A stretch of 64,000 bases of DNA, taken from NCBI RefSeq assembly GCF_945859705.1, contig NC_079136.1, positions 95,169,120 through 95,233,119 of the forward strand. The letters run 5' to 3'. Below are positions 44,133-55,794 of the stretch, piece after piece. Positions within the stretch are counted from its first letter, which is position 1. Each line of letters opens with the position of its first letter. Source of the stretch: Episyrphus balteatus (taxonomy: Eukaryota > Arthropoda > Insecta > Diptera > Syrphidae). The position numbers were made by a program, and so were the translations under genes. Below the pieces are notes generated by a model, which saw nothing but the letters and a program-made list of their open reading frames with translations, was not told where the DNA came from and did not search any database.

Positions 44133-45297
44133 GGGTGGGTCAAAAAAATCGAAATTCGTTTTTTTTGATTTGGTACCTCGAAAACTCGATTGCTAGACAC
44201 CTCTAGAATATACTCACTAAATATGAGCTCTTTATCTTAATAGGAAAGTCCTCCGCTTTTCAATTTTCCATTTTTACATCAAGCTTCTACCAAAAAAAAA
44301 AAATAATTTTTTTATTAATTGACTTTTTAGCTAATTTTTTTACATATGCTTGTAGAAAATTGAACGCTCTACAAAAAAGGTCAAATACACCTGTTTGAAT
44401 CATCTAACCGTTTAGTAGATATTTGAGGTCCAAAAATCGAGAAAATCTTTAAAAATTCGTTTTTTGTTCTTAATTTTGTAACAAATTGAAAAATTATAAC
44501 AATCAAACGCGCATGACATATTCTTGTAGGAAACAGATTGCTCCACAAAAAAGGTCTTATTAATTTTTTTTATTAATCTAACCATTTGAAAGATATTCGA
44601 CGTCAAAGTTAAACAAAAATATAAAAACTTTTTTACTTTTCAAAATTTTCTAATTCACTGAAAAGTCATTATTATTAAATTTGTAAGATAAATTAGTGTA
44701 GGGGCTTAAATGTTCTACAAAAAAGTCCTTGGCCTCAAATTGGTTCCTTTAACCGTTTAGAAGATATTCGCATCGAGTTAATAAGACCTTTTTTGTCGAG
44801 CAATCTGTTTCCTACAAGAATATGTCATGCGCGTTTGATTATTATAATTTTTCAATTTGTTACAAAATTAAGAACAAAAAACGAATTTTTAAAGATTTTC
44901 TCGATTTTTGGACCTCAAATCCCTACTAACAATTTTGCTTCTATAATGCCTTACAGAAGCAACAATTGCATCTGTAAAGCTTTATAGAACCAAAATTGTT
45001 TGTCGGGATATCTACTAAACGGTTAGATAATTCAAAAAAGTGTATTTAACCTTTTTTGTAGAGCGTTCAATTTTCTACAAGAATATGTAAAAAAAATTGG
45101 CTAAGAAGTCAATTAATAAAAAATTATTTTTATTTTGGTAGAAGCTTGATGTAAAAATGGAAAATTGAAAAGCGGAGGACTTTCCTATTAAGATAAAGAG
45201 CTCATATTTGGTGAGTATATTCTAGAGGTGTCTAGCAAACGAGTTTTCGAGATACCAAATCAAAAAAAACGAATTTCGATTTTTTTTTTACCCACCC
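44133..45297. mobile_element. 1165-bp foldback MITE, TIR GGGTGGGTCAAAAAA, TA duplication
   Basis: The left end GGGTGGGTCAAAAAAATCGA and the right end, whose inverse starts GGGTGGGTAAAAAAAAATCG, are flanked by TA at 44131-44132 and 45298-45299. The arms run at least 450 bp each with high similarity, for example AAGTCCTCCGCTTTTCAATT and its inverse. The right arm is interrupted by an 87-bp insert. No coding capacity: the 64-codon frames on opposite strands are mirror images of the arms. A possible decayed copy end lies near 60829 (TAGGGTGGACAAAAAATG). Confidence 0.92.
44921..45007. mobile_element. 87-bp mini-insert inside the foldback MITE
   Basis: The left arm of the host element reads GTAGATATTTGAGGTC. 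The right arm has the inverse but is split by 87 bp, with AT on both sides (44919-44920, 45008-45009). The insert ends are inverted (CCCTACTAACAATTTTG and CAAAATTGTTTGTCGGG), and the inside also folds (TTCTATAATGCCTTACAGAA). A related sequence is at 30365-30442. Very small for a MITE, but the empty site in the other arm makes the insertion certain. Confidence 0.85.
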
Positions 45298-45327
45298 TAA
45301 TGTAGATGTACATATGTTCCCTCATAA

Positions 45328-45685
45328 CTTCTAAACTCCTTATCATCGTTTGACAAATGAAGTTTTGATAAAAGTGTCTTGCTCGTTTGCTGGTTATAGG
45401 CTATGTAACTTTCTCCAAAATAGCGCCCCTTAGAGGAAAAAGTTATTAACTATAAATACTGTTTTTAACGTACAGTAGCTCTAAAATAGGTAATAAAATT
45501 ATAACATCAAAATAATAATAAAAATAAACAAGTTAAAAACTAAAAACCGGCTGGTTCACAATTTTTCCCTCTAGGGCTCAGAGGATGTTATGTTAAGGAA
45601 CGTCACATAGCTTATAACCAGCGGTCTAGCAAGATGCTTCTTACGACACCTTATTTTTCAAATTATGGTTAATAGTTTGGAAGTT
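45328..45685. repeat. Diverged inverted repeat (about 110-bp arms)
   Basis: 45328-45438 (CTTCTAAACTCCTTATCATC ... CCCTTAGAGG) pairs with 45575-45685 (CCCTCTAGGG ... AGTTTGGAAGT) at roughly 75 percent, including GGTTATAGGCTATGTAAC against CACATAGCTTATAACC. It is an old foldback element lying directly beside the 44.1-kb MITE. A fragment is at 7128. Confidence 0.65.
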
Positions 45686-45699
45686 TTTGGGGAACTTAC

Positions 45700-47330
45700 A
45701 TACTCAAATACATAAAAATCGGTTAGAAACCTTTTTTTATCTTCTATTTCTAGCTTCAAATATTTAAATTTAAACCTTTCTGACAGCTTTCTAACCAATT
45801 TCCCAATCCAAAGGCATGCATTCATTTAATTTTAAATCATTCATTGTTAATTTCACCTCTTGTGAACTTAGTCACACTGTCACAACAATTTCGCTTTGTC
45901 TCTTTTTTTTTTTTGTCATCAATAAGGACTCTGTCACTTAAAGTCGACAACACTCCCATCGAGTGGTGTGAATTTACAAATAAAAATCAGTAAAAAAAAA
46001 ACACACACAAAAAACTCACATAAAGAAGAGTTAAGTAGGGGAAAAACTCCCTCACTTCCGGGATGAAATGCCTCCGCGTGCCGGCTGGTATCTGACTCGA
46101 TCGCCCTGTTCACACTTTTTCAAGTGTGTATGGATCACAGTACCCTGCCTTACCGACCGACCGACACCCTCCCTGAGTGTGTTTTACCTCAAAGTCTTCG
46201 TAATAATATATGATACTAGGACAGAGGAGGCCGGTACTTTGATTGTGATTGTGAGCTAAAGTCAGAACAGAATATTGGATGGTTCTATACTCGAATGTAT
46301 ACTCTACGGCTTCCTCTTTGTTAATATTTATTCGTATTTTTTTTTTTTTCATTTTTTTTATTTTATTTTGAAATTCAAATGCGGTCGTCGGCCTTTTCCC
46401 CCAATTTTGTTTTTGTATATGGTTAGAATGTTGTTGATGTTGATGGTACCCCTACTATATTCTACGTATGGTGTGTTCTATAAATCGATCGTATGAAATC
46501 AACGGGGTGTGGTGAGTTCAGAAGGATAGCGAGCGTAAATCCAGAGGTAACAGTAGCACGTTCACACGTGAAGCAATATTATACACCATGGCAAGCGCAT
46601 GCTAATTATTATTATCACTAAGGGGGTGTTATTGACACCAAGTTGTATATATTTTTTTTTTAGGTATATTCTCGTATAAGAGACCTTATAGAATAAATGA
46701 AATTCAATTGAATACAATTTTAGATGAGCACGAGAGAAATATGAGCATTTTTGTGAGTCACTTTTTCATCGCATAACAGGGTTTTGGTGTTCCATATTAT
46801 TGTGGTCTTTGTGTCAGAATACATATATTATTTGTATATCTTGTGTATACAATTAATCACATAATCAGAGTCAATTTGGGGTTGTTCACATTTTGTGGTG
46901 ATTTATTTTTATTTATTTTTTTTTTTTGAGTGATCATAGAATAAGCGTTTGATATGTTGTTATTGAAGCTGATAACGTTATTTGCGGTTGGGAATTGTTA
47001 TTTGAAAAATTAAATTGATTAATTGCAGATATTTTTTGATAATGTTGAATTAATCAATTAATAGATTCTCATGAAAAAAAAAAAAAATCTTCATTTATGT
47101 TTTCATCGAATTCTAACAACCTTATCATTTCTTTTGAAGTTTATTTTGTTAAATGCGACATTCCTTTTCAACTTTTCACGTTGGTGTTACTTATATTATT
47201 GCCAATTTTTTTTTAAAGATAGTCTTAGGAGCTAACGAAACATTTTTTCTCGAAATCAGGGAATCGAAATCGCTTACTACCTGTGCATGAAATGTAAGGG
47301 GTAGATTCTATAAAAAACAAACATGAATTT
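45700..47330. other. Non-coding stretch with one GC-rich patch
   Basis: No gene identified. The patch at 46020-46240 is listed separately. The remainder is AT-rich with poly-T runs. Confidence 0.5.
46020..46240. promoter_or_regulatory. Candidate cis-regulatory patch
   Basis: GC-richer than the flanks (GCCTCCGCGTGCCGGCTGG near 46069), with the palindrome TTCACACTTTTTCAAGTGTG at about 46109. Its TCAAGTG is a Tinman/NK2-type word and its TCACACTT is T-box-like. CCGACCGACCGACA follows. This is word-level evidence only. Confidence 0.22.
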
Positions 47331-47335
47331 CGTCT

Positions 47336-47750
47336 TTGAAAAACGGCCATTCCATTTAAACTTTGAGGACATATTGATGTTTGTTCTCTAGGTTATCTCG
47401 TTGAAGAATTAATTTTTTTTTTTTAAACTTGGTGAGTCTTAAAGATTCATTATAAAGTTTGTGTTCTAAAAGTTTCACGAAAAACTAATTTAACGTAGCC
47501 AAATTATTTACAGATAAAAATGGTAACGGAGAAAATGAGTACGTTTCTTGTCCGTTTTCGTCTGTATCCAGGGAATAATTTGGATACGTAAGATTATTTT
47601 TTCGTGAAGCTTCTGAAACACAAACTTTATAATAAATCCTTAAGACTCACCAAGTTTTAAGAAAAAAGATTGATTCTTGAATAAGATAAACTGGATAACA
47701 AGCGTCAATATGTCCTCCACGTTACTTTGGAATGGCCGAAAACGAAAGAA
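47336..47750. mobile_element. Foldback element, about 178-bp arms
   Basis: 47336-47513 (CGGCCATTCCATTT ... TTTCACGAAAAACTAAT) pairs with 47568-47750 (ATTATTTTTTCGTGAAGC ... TTTGGAATGGCCG) at about 80-85 percent, with a central spacer of about 55 bp. Both arms contain the phrase AACTTGGTGAGTCTTAA. It is non-coding. The ends are not sharply defined. Confidence 0.78.
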
Positions 47751-47759
47751 AATATGCGA

Positions 47760-48478
47760 AGAATTCAGAAAAAATTCTTTCGTTTTTCAAGTTATGAGTA
47801 TATGAAGCAAACCGTTCGCACACACGAAAGCGTTTTATTATTTACGCGATACAGAATCTCACTCCTGGTCTTTGTAAATTGTAAAATCTTAGTTAATAGT
47901 TCAATTCAATACCGGTTCTTCGAATTTTGTTTAAACACAACTTCTTTTCTGATCTCCAGTCAATTGTCTTAAATTTTGTGTATAAAATCTATAGATATCG
48001 CTTTTTTTTTAACCTAGTAATACTATTAAAAACCCAAGGTTTTGCAAATTACCTATAGTATTTTTAGTATTGACCGTGCTTTCAGCTTTATTTTTAGATT
48101 TCTTCTTCAGTTGAAGATTTTTTCGCAAGTTACGTTATTGTTACTGTTTCCATCAAACTACATCCTTAACATCAGCTACTTCAACGACTTAATTTATACA
48201 AGCCCAGCCTATCGATTTCTCGGAGAACTTTTAAAAACATTTAGCCTTTTAAGGACATAAAAAGGATTTACCGAGGTTCAATAGGACTCAATTATTGACT
48301 TATTTGGTCGCTGATGTTGTTTATGTAGTTTTGGAATTGATGTTTGCTGAATGATACCTACAGTAGTTTTACAGCGGAAAATCTTGTCACAAATTCTCTT
48401 AGAAAATATTTGTTGAAAACCAGTTTGTTGACAAAACTTGTCGAAGCACATTTTTATTTGAGGTGCTAAAAATGGATT
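47760..48478. other. Non-coding stretch
   Basis: No gene or repeat recognised. The small open frame at 48042-48260 is hydrophobic and unrecognised. Confidence 0.45.
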
Positions 48479-48481
48479 GGG

Positions 48482-48608
48482 GACAAAATCCCGAAAACCG
48501 AAATCCCGAAAACCCAAAATCCCGAAAACCCAAAATCCCGAAAACCCAGAATCCCGAAAACTCAAAATCCCGAAAACCCAAAATCCCGAATGGGATCCCG
48601 AAAAATTA
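48482..48608 (-). repeat. 16-bp minisatellite CCCGAAAACCCAAAAT
   Basis: About seven units of 16 bp in register, with single-base variants. The minus strand reads GGG tracts separated by 4-5 nt and therefore meets the usual G-quadruplex pattern. Open frames across it (Phe-Ser-Gly-Phe-Trp-Val repeats) are artefacts. Confidence 0.93.
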
Positions 48609-48660
48609 TATAAAATGAAAAATTTGCGCAAATTTTTTATTTTATATAATTTTTCGGGAT
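48595..48660. repeat. 66-bp near-perfect palindrome with no spacer
   Basis: The two 33-nt halves meet at TTTGC|GCAAA and match 32 of 33 (one G/A difference at 48617). It starts inside the last unit of the minisatellite (ATCCCG) and ends with the same word inverted. Confidence 0.93.
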
Positions 48661-48856
48661 TTCGGTTTCGAAAACAATCCTAAGTGTAAAATTAAGGTGT
48701 TAATACGTAAAAAACAATATAAGTGTATGATTCCGTTAATATCTCTTTTTTTACATGATTTTAAGTTCTTATTGTGCTTTCAGTAGTGTTTTGTTATGAT
48801 TGAGTTAAGTTGGAAAAATCTTTAAACTAAAATCAAAAGAATTATGATGTTTTATT

Positions 48857-48966
48857 TTCGGGATTTTGTCCTTTCGGGATTTTGGGTTTTCGGGATTTTG
48901 GGTTTTCGGGATTTAGGGTTTTCTGGATTTTGGTCTTTCTGGATTTTGGATTTCGGGATTCTGTCC
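48857..48966 (+). repeat. Inverted copy of the 16-bp minisatellite (G-quadruplex-capable)
   Basis: Units TTTCGGGATTTTGGGT in the opposite orientation to the array at 48482. 48875-48918 contains at least six GGG tracts separated by 4-5 nt on the + strand, an unbroken G-quadruplex pattern. Outer units are diverged (TTTCTGGATTTTGG). Confidence 0.9.
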
Positions 48967-49334
48967 GTCTTCCGCTAAAATTATTTGCCAGTTTTGAAAA
49001 TTGTCTAACCGAGTTTTTACCGACTTCCAAAAAAGAGGAGGTATTCAATTCGGCTGTATTTTTTTGTTGTTGTTATGCTTTACCTCATAACTTTGGAGTG
49101 AGTGAACCAATTTTGATAATTCTTTTTGTATTGGAAAGCTGGTGCTTGCAGAATGGTCTCATATTAATTTTGCTTAGTTCTGGATATTGAAATATAATGA
49201 GAAAAACCATTAAACACAGTATTAATCCATGGAAGTCGGTTTTGATTTTTTGTAAAAAATGATTATTGGAGAAAATATTTATTGAGAAACTTTTTAGGTC
49301 GTCTGCGCATTAAAAGACAGCAATGTTCAAAATA

Positions 49335-49560
49335 ATGAACACACAACAGTTCGTGCGATGGACTGTCACTCTAGAGGTTCTGGGTTCAAATCCATCCTCG
49401 ATCATCTATCGTCTCTTGCGAGAAATTAATAGATGCTCAAAGAGCATTGTCATGAATCTCACCTTAGCTGTTCGGACTCAAAAGAAAACATTTTTCAAAC
49501 TACTGGTAATTAAACACAAAATTAAATAAATTGTAATTGTAATTGTTACTAGGCCCTTTC
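49335..49560 (+). mobile_element. tRNA-derived SINE
   Basis: GTTCGTGCGATGGACTGTCA, then CTAGAGG, then GGGTTCAAATCC (49382-49393) match the A-box region and B box (GGTTCRANNCC) of a tRNA-like RNA polymerase III promoter in the + orientation. The tail ends in a (TTGTAA)n-type run (ATTGTAATTGTAATTG at about 49530). There is no tRNA acceptor stem, and the body is about 225 bp, so this is a SINE rather than a tRNA gene. Confidence 0.75.
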
Positions 49561-51365
49561 ATGGATTCATCGGACGCATTTATTTTTGACTTAAAAGGAA
49601 TAGTAACGTGCTTACTGTGAATCTCAATCGTAACTGTAATATATTTTCAGACCCCAGTACTTCAGTCTAACTTGTTGTAGGCTTTTAGATAAGTAAATCT
49701 TGTTCAAACTTATATGACTTGTTTTGAAACTTGAAGTGTCATTTACTGTATTTTATTAACTTCTTGTTACCATAGTAGAATCTTTTTTCATTTTATAAAA
49801 ACAATAAAAACCAAATTAATAAAAAAATTAAAGTAAATTTATTGTAATTTAAAAAAGTCTTAAATGTCAAGAACAAAACAGCATAATCGTTCATTGTATT
49901 CACTCAATTTAAAACTAGGTCACAATAGAATCCATCTATCTTTGGTCATTAATCAGGGAGATGTGCTTTAAATCAGTGCATCCATAACAAACAATTTATA
50001 ATTTCTATAAGTGTGCACGCTTAGGTATATTCATTCACACGCTCTCGCAATAGCATTACACCAGTTCGAATGATCAACCAAACATGGAAGGAAATGCCGG
50101 CTTCACCGGCACAATAATAAAAAAAAAAACACGTTCCTCACAATAATAAAAATAAAAACAAAATAAGAAAATCTAAAAGTTCTATACTACACAAAATTAA
50201 CTGAGAAATTGCTTTGCGAATTGATGTCAATGCCTTTTTGTGGATTGCCAAAGACCTTGCTTGCACCATGTTCACTTTGACTGATTTTATTGCGATGATG
50301 GTTTCTCCATTTCGTGCTTTAATTTTTTTTTTTGTTTTTTTTTGCATTCTCTTAGAAGGTGTTCGATGCCGTCGTCAATAATAATAATAAATAATACAAT
50401 TGCGCATTCAAAAATAAAATAGATACGCTTGAGAGCTGACTAATATGGAAAAGAAGCAATAGGTTCCTATATGTGTGATATTCATAAATGCGTTTTTGAG
50501 AATTATTATTATCACACGTAAAGTTGTTTGTATATTTTTCTTTGTGATCTTTTATTTTATTTTTTTTTTTTTTTTGTAAACGCATTCAAGTATTGTTTGC
50601 TATTTAAATTAGTTTTATATAGGGACGATGTATCGATGTATAAGAATAGAATAGTGGTATTTGTGAAGTGATCCTCTAACGCACATGCAACTATCACGAC
50701 GTATATATATATATCGTGCACTGAAGCGCGATTACTATCACACATTATGGACTTTGTAATAAAGGTTTCCTGTTCATTGTTTGGTTATTTTCTTTGTTTC
50801 GTGTCTAAGAGTGAATTTATTTAGTTTAATAGGTGTAAGTAAGTACCTACGACAGATATATTTAGTTTTCCTTTAAGTTATAATTTTGAACTCGACACGG
50901 GATCATTTCCGGACAAAGACCACAATTATATACCTAACTAATATGGTAATTTATACAAAATAACCAAAAGGGGAACTTTCAAACTCTTAAAAATGTTATT
51001 TTATTGAGGAAATTTTTAAATGTAAGTTACTGCTTCCAAGCATTCGGCACTATTGCAAGAAAGGTCAAGTTTAAGTTAAAAGGAAACAAAAAAACTAGCT
51101 ATTCTGGGCATTTACTTATTTAAGATTTTATTAGCAGCAAAAGGCCTCCTAAATAGCACGACCCTTTAGCACACCGATCGATTTTGAAAGAGCAGTGATA
51201 GCAGTGAGCAGCATATAAAATCACTCTTTAAATAGCAGTTAGTGCCGCAAATTACTCTTTAAATTTCATCCTGATTTAACGAAATATGAAACACAAAATA
51301 AATAAAAAGAAAGTGAAAAATTTTCGTTTGTTTTTAATTAGGAATAACTTATTGTAGGCTAGGCA
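49561..51365. other. Non-coding AT-rich stretch
   Basis: No gene identified. It includes (TA)n near 50703-50714. AGCAGTGATAGCAGTGAGCAG (about 51190-51211) belongs to a loosely repeated AGCAG-rich zone running to about 51820 around the short foldback, perhaps part of an unrecognised element. Confidence 0.45.
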
Positions 51366-51369
51366 TACA

Positions 51370-51475
51370 CTGGGGCCCAATTCCGCAAGAGTGAATTTTT
51401 TTGTTTGAGTTTTTCTCTGCCTTGTTCTTTAAGGTAATTTACACGTTTTTTCACTCTTGCGGAATTGGGTCCCTG
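51370..51475. mobile_element. 106-bp foldback, arms GGGCCCAATTCCGCAAGAG
   Basis: 51370-51395 and 51450-51475 are inverted copies with about two differences over 26 bp (CAATTCCGCAAGAGTGAA and its inverse TTCACTCTTGCGGAATTG), with a spacer of about 54 bp. It is MITE-like, but no clear target duplication is visible. Confidence 0.8.
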
Positions 51476-51479
51476 AAAC

Positions 51480-52430
51480 AATCGTATTTCAAATTGAACT
51501 TCTCTGTTTCGTGCTTTTTTCATCGTTAATCAAATCATAAAATATGAAGAGCGAATGATCACAAAAAAGCAGTAAAATTTTAAAGAGTCGATAACATTTT
51601 CTGAAGAAGAGCTGGAAAGTTACAAAGAACAGATAGCAGTTCTGCTTATAAAAGAATAGTACATTTTTACTGGTCTTGGGGTTCAGTGAATCGCTTCATG
51701 TTATCATTGTATAAGAAAATAGACCACAAAAAATATTGAAGAGTAATCGCAATCGTTCTCTGCTCAGTGGAAGAGCAGATTTATTGAAAGCAGCTATCGC
51801 AATAGCAGCCTCAGCTCTACTCCTAAATACCTCGCAACGCATAGCAATATAAAATAATTAAATCTATTCGTATAATTATTTTGATTCTTGTTATTTATTT
51901 CAGCGTAAAAAATATTGTTCGTTGCCTTTTTTTTTGACGAAAATTAAGGAAACTTAGTACACCAAAGTACTTCAATTCACTGTTGTCGCGGTGACGCTGC
52001 GGAAAAAAAAGCGAGAACGATATTGACGCAGCATCATCGCAACAGTGGTAAACTGACTTAGCGTCACCGCACGAGTGGTAAATTATCATTAAATCATGTT
52101 GAAAAAATTTATATACGGACTGAGAGAAATACCAAAACCTTAAAAAAAAAAAATAAATCAACTGATTCAACCTCAAAAATAATGTTCGCACAGAAAAAAA
52201 AATGTACAAAAATGTAAAATAAAGATCTAATTGCGTTTTTCAAAATGGCGGATTCCGTCAGGGAAGTGGCGTCCCAAAAGCAAGAACTTAAGCTTTTTTA
52301 AAAGCCTTCTTTAAAATCTTTCGTTCCAAGAAAAAGTCTATCTTTTCTGAACTAATATTTTTTCATTACAATATTTTCCACTTTACACGAGCTTTTGCAA
52401 GCCCTAAAAATCAACTCTCGTTCTAGTCCA
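51480..52430. other. Non-coding stretch
   Basis: AGCAG/CAGCT-rich words continue to about 51830, and GTGACGCTGC / GCGTCACCGC at about 51990-52070 form a loose inverted pair. No gene recognised. Confidence 0.4.
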
Positions 52431-52433
52431 GTG

Positions 52434-52770
52434 CATTTATAATTTGACCCAGCAGTTTTTACCATCCCCAATTTTTTTTTTGCTCATTCGATAAAGAATT
52501 GGCTGAATATCATTACCCTGATTTTTCGCACTCGAGAAATTCACCTTTCGCCATCTTGGATTTTAGTTTTTGTTGAATATCTCGATTTCTATTTATCGTA
52601 CATAAAAAATGTGTCTACAAGAAACGTAGGAAATTAAATTTCGCGTCTTTTATGTTAAGAAAACTTTTTCGATATTCTGAATATTGAAAAAGTTATAAGC
52701 GAACAAAGTAAAAAAAAAAACAGAAAAAAGTGACAATTTTAAAGTTTTGAGCACTTTTTATCAAAATTAT
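52434..52770 (+). mobile_element. Half copy of the GACCCAGCAG foldback element
   Basis: Matches the left arm of the element at 12985 (GACCCAGCAG, GAATATCATTACCCTGATTT, CGCCATCTTGGA, TTAAATTTCGCGTC), then switches to the other-arm version of the core (TTTTGAGCACTTTTTATC) and stops near 52770. It lacks the right terminal repeat. Confidence 0.88.
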
Positions 52771-52774
52771 GAAA

Positions 52775-55280
52775 CATCATAAATGCACTGGACTATTCCT
52801 GTTATATATAACATCATCAGTTTTTGGAGAAACACAAAACTATCTTTCAGTTCAGTTGTCTATAGATATCTTTCAATTTCAAAAGAATAAAAAAAAAAAA
52901 AAACAACAATCAATACAATGTTGCATGACCAAAGAACTATTTAAAAAATCGATATTTAACTTGTCTTATCAAGTAAGACCTCATTCATAGTGAAACAAAA
53001 AACCATTCAATTTCCATTCACTATTGTCAAAACTTCAAATAAGTTTCATTTTAATCATATTTTTTCCTTCAAAATATATATGTATAGAAAAAAACGAAAG
53101 TTAGGTACCTCCATTTTTTTTTTTTGCATTGAATAACCCACCAAACCATATGTAGTTAATATAAATAGGTACGGTATACAGGTAAACAAAAATTGCAATG
53201 CAATAAATGTAAGCCAAGGCTTTGGTTTGGCCTTCGACTCTCAAAGCTTTGCGAAGACCATAAACTAAATACAATCGCGGTGGCGTTGGTGGTATAATAA
53301 TTGTGACTCTGAAGTTAGTTGATATTTTTGTTGTTGTATTTTTTTTTCCTTGCACCATACTGACTCCCACTTGCATTTGATTTCCTATCCTTTACCTGTA
53401 TCTCAGTGGGTATTTTTGTATATGTAAACTAAACTGGGCACGATCATTTACCACTCCCGCATATAGGTAGATTTAATACTTTTTTAAAAACCAAAAATCA
53501 AAGCCAATCTGACAGATGAGGTGAGTTGAATTTTCATTTATTGAGTGAAACAAAAAATGAAAAAAAAAAAAAAAAACAATTAACTGTCGTTGGAGTATAG
53601 GGTTGCCAAGGTGTTTATATGATTCAGAAAAGCTAAGTTGAAAAGTGGTAGCTTTAAAAAGTATTCCTGAAACAAAAGAGCTGATTAGGTGTAGCGAACT
53701 TGTTTTTATAGGATAATTGACAAAATTGTTAGCTTTGGCAACTCTAACCATATGAGGTTTAAAATATAACCAACTCGTATTCCATAACCAAGATATCTGG
53801 TAGTTTGTTATTAATTTTATTTTGTTGTTCAATAAAGTAATGCAGGGTTTGGCATTTAAACTCCCCACCATCATCAACAGATTGTTTTTAAAATTCATTT
53901 ATCCATGAACAACAAACAGTGGCAAAAACAAAATTTCGCAACAACGAACAAATTTATTGGGATTTTTAAATGTGCTTTTACACGATTTGGGCAGCAGCAG
54001 CACTCTCACTCGTGTATATTTGTATAATACATGCCAATCGCTTTTGGCTGTGGTAATTCAGCAATTCAGCTATAACGTTATGCTGGTATATAGTGGTTTT
54101 TGTTTGGCGAATGTCTATCAGAGATAACATTTAGCCCGCAGTATGTCGAAATTAATGCAACACGAAAGGCCAATTTGTCGTATAAAACCATTTTCTAATT
54201 AATCGATTAATTAGCTTTTATCTGTCAAAAGGTGACAGATGATTTATGTAGGTATAAACGATTTCTCTGGAAAGAAATTGGAAAATCAAAAAATTTTTAT
54301 CAAGAGAAAGGAATATAATTTTGTGTGTGTTTCCTGTTTAAGGTCACTGAATCAAATAAAACAAAGAATTCCAACATAAAAAAGTTGAAGAGAGACGTCA
54401 TTTCTGGGCCAGGTTATCTGGGTGTAGACGTGATAGAATTATTTAATAGAATTGTGGGACGTGTGGGTTTTTTTTTTTGTGTGTGTGTGAGGAGATACAT
54501 AAGTACCTTTCTTTGAGAACACACAACGCGTTTACACCAGCAGCAAATAACAAACGAACGCTTTGTCGTCATCGTTGTTGGTTGTCGTTGTCGTCGTCAC
54601 CTGTTGTGGGCTTCTTGCACGCTAAGTGGCGGCATCAGTCAAATACATTGTTGCGTTTACCAGCTGGCATTTGGCAGTTGCGATATACGCGAGAGAATTC
54701 CCACGCGTGCATTTGTGTTAAGAAAAGCACAGAGAATATTTTCTTTTAATGTTGAAAGAAGGAGGATTGTTTTTTTATTTAATCAAGACTGAAAAGGTGT
54801 GAAGTGCCGGAATGCAGTCAGATTATAAAAGAGGATGTTGGCAAGTTCTAATAAATGTTTTTTTTTTTTCATTTATTTTTATCATAGATTCGCATAGAAA
54901 AACTTGCATAGTAACTTGTGGTTAACAGATGTGATGAATGGTGTCACTCAACAGCTTTCGACAATAAAGATTTTCCCGACTTTTACCACCATAATTTAGG
55001 AGTAAAATAAAACTGAAAAGATCCTTATGTTCATACAGAATATCAGACCAAAGCTTATGTTAAAATGCATGATAACATAATCATGCATGTTAATGTTAGT
55101 CTACGACAAGTTTGAATAACCAGCGAATTAAACTAGTTGCATGCTTCAAACTATTTCGTTTTTGGTTATTATACTTGAAAAATAAACAAAATTAAGAAAA
55201 ATATTATTGACAAAATGGATGGTCAAATGGCACGCCATTTTTTCCGGTTACGCGTAAGGTTGTTAGCAGTGTGGTTAATT
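52775..55280. other. Non-coding stretch with one GC-rich patch
   Basis: No gene identified. The 141-codon minus-strand frame (53473-53898) is the longest frame outside the LINE, but I recognise nothing in it and it ends in a Phe run from poly-A. The patch at 54480-54735 is listed separately. Confidence 0.45.
54480..54735. promoter_or_regulatory. Candidate cis-regulatory patch with E-boxes
   Basis: A (GTCGTT)n-like run and higher GC content. E-box words CACCTG (about 54599) and CAGCTG (about 54661), a CACGCGTG palindrome (about 54702) and GCGAGAGAATT are also present. The composition resembles an intronic enhancer. There is no further support. Confidence 0.22.
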
Positions 55281-55286
55281 TAAAAA

Positions 55287-55407
55287 TTTATAACCTAAAA
55301 GAGAATACTAATAAAGGATTTTAAAAAATTTAATCATTAAATGTTATCTTATTTAATGATTGAATTTTTAAAAATCCTTTATAAGTAGGTATTCACTTTT
55401 GGTTAGG
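55287..55407. mobile_element. About 120-bp foldback (small MITE)
   Basis: The outer parts AACCTAAAAGAGAATACTA and TAGGTATTCACTTTTGGTT pair imperfectly. The inner parts (AAAGGATTTTAAAAAATTTA and on to ATTAAAT; inverse at 55353-55382) pair nearly perfectly around an 8-nt loop. A single long hairpin without coding capacity. Confidence 0.75.
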
Positions 55408-55794
55408 GCTAAAAGAAAATGGTAAAAAAGATCACTTTTTAGACAGTAATTTGTAGAGAGTTGAATTTTTTTTAATTGATAGGTAAATTTGAAACAAGAA
55501 TAGGCTATCCTAGCCAATGAACAAATTATTTTAAATTTCAAAAACAAGTTATGAACAGTTTTCTAAAACAAAGTTCTTATTATAGACAGGGAAATTTTTT
55601 CAAAACATCCAAAAAATATCAAGCTTACAGAACTTATATGCTTAAAAATAAAAAAAATAAAAAAATAAATAAATATAAAACACAATTGCTTTTACCCAAA
55701 CTTTTTTTTATTAATATCTTCTTTATTTTGATTGATAGATAAATTTAATTTATACAGTAGATATACAGTAAGCAGAACCATATTTCTATCATTT

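Noticed and set aside
44412..44987. 64-codon frames on opposite strands with shared peptide
   Set aside because: They are the two arms of the foldback MITE read from each side.
48278..48683. Frames with Phe-Trp-Val-Phe-Gly repeats on both strands
   Set aside because: Translations of the 16-bp minisatellite; no gene.
53473..53898. 141-codon open frame on the minus strand
   Set aside because: Longest frame outside the LINE, but no recognised domain, a Phe run from poly-A inside it, no splice or start context, and such lengths can occur by chance in AT-rich DNA.
55287..55407. Hairpin considered as a miRNA precursor
   Set aside because: Arms continue past normal precursor length and outer parts look like terminal repeats; no known miRNA seed recognised.
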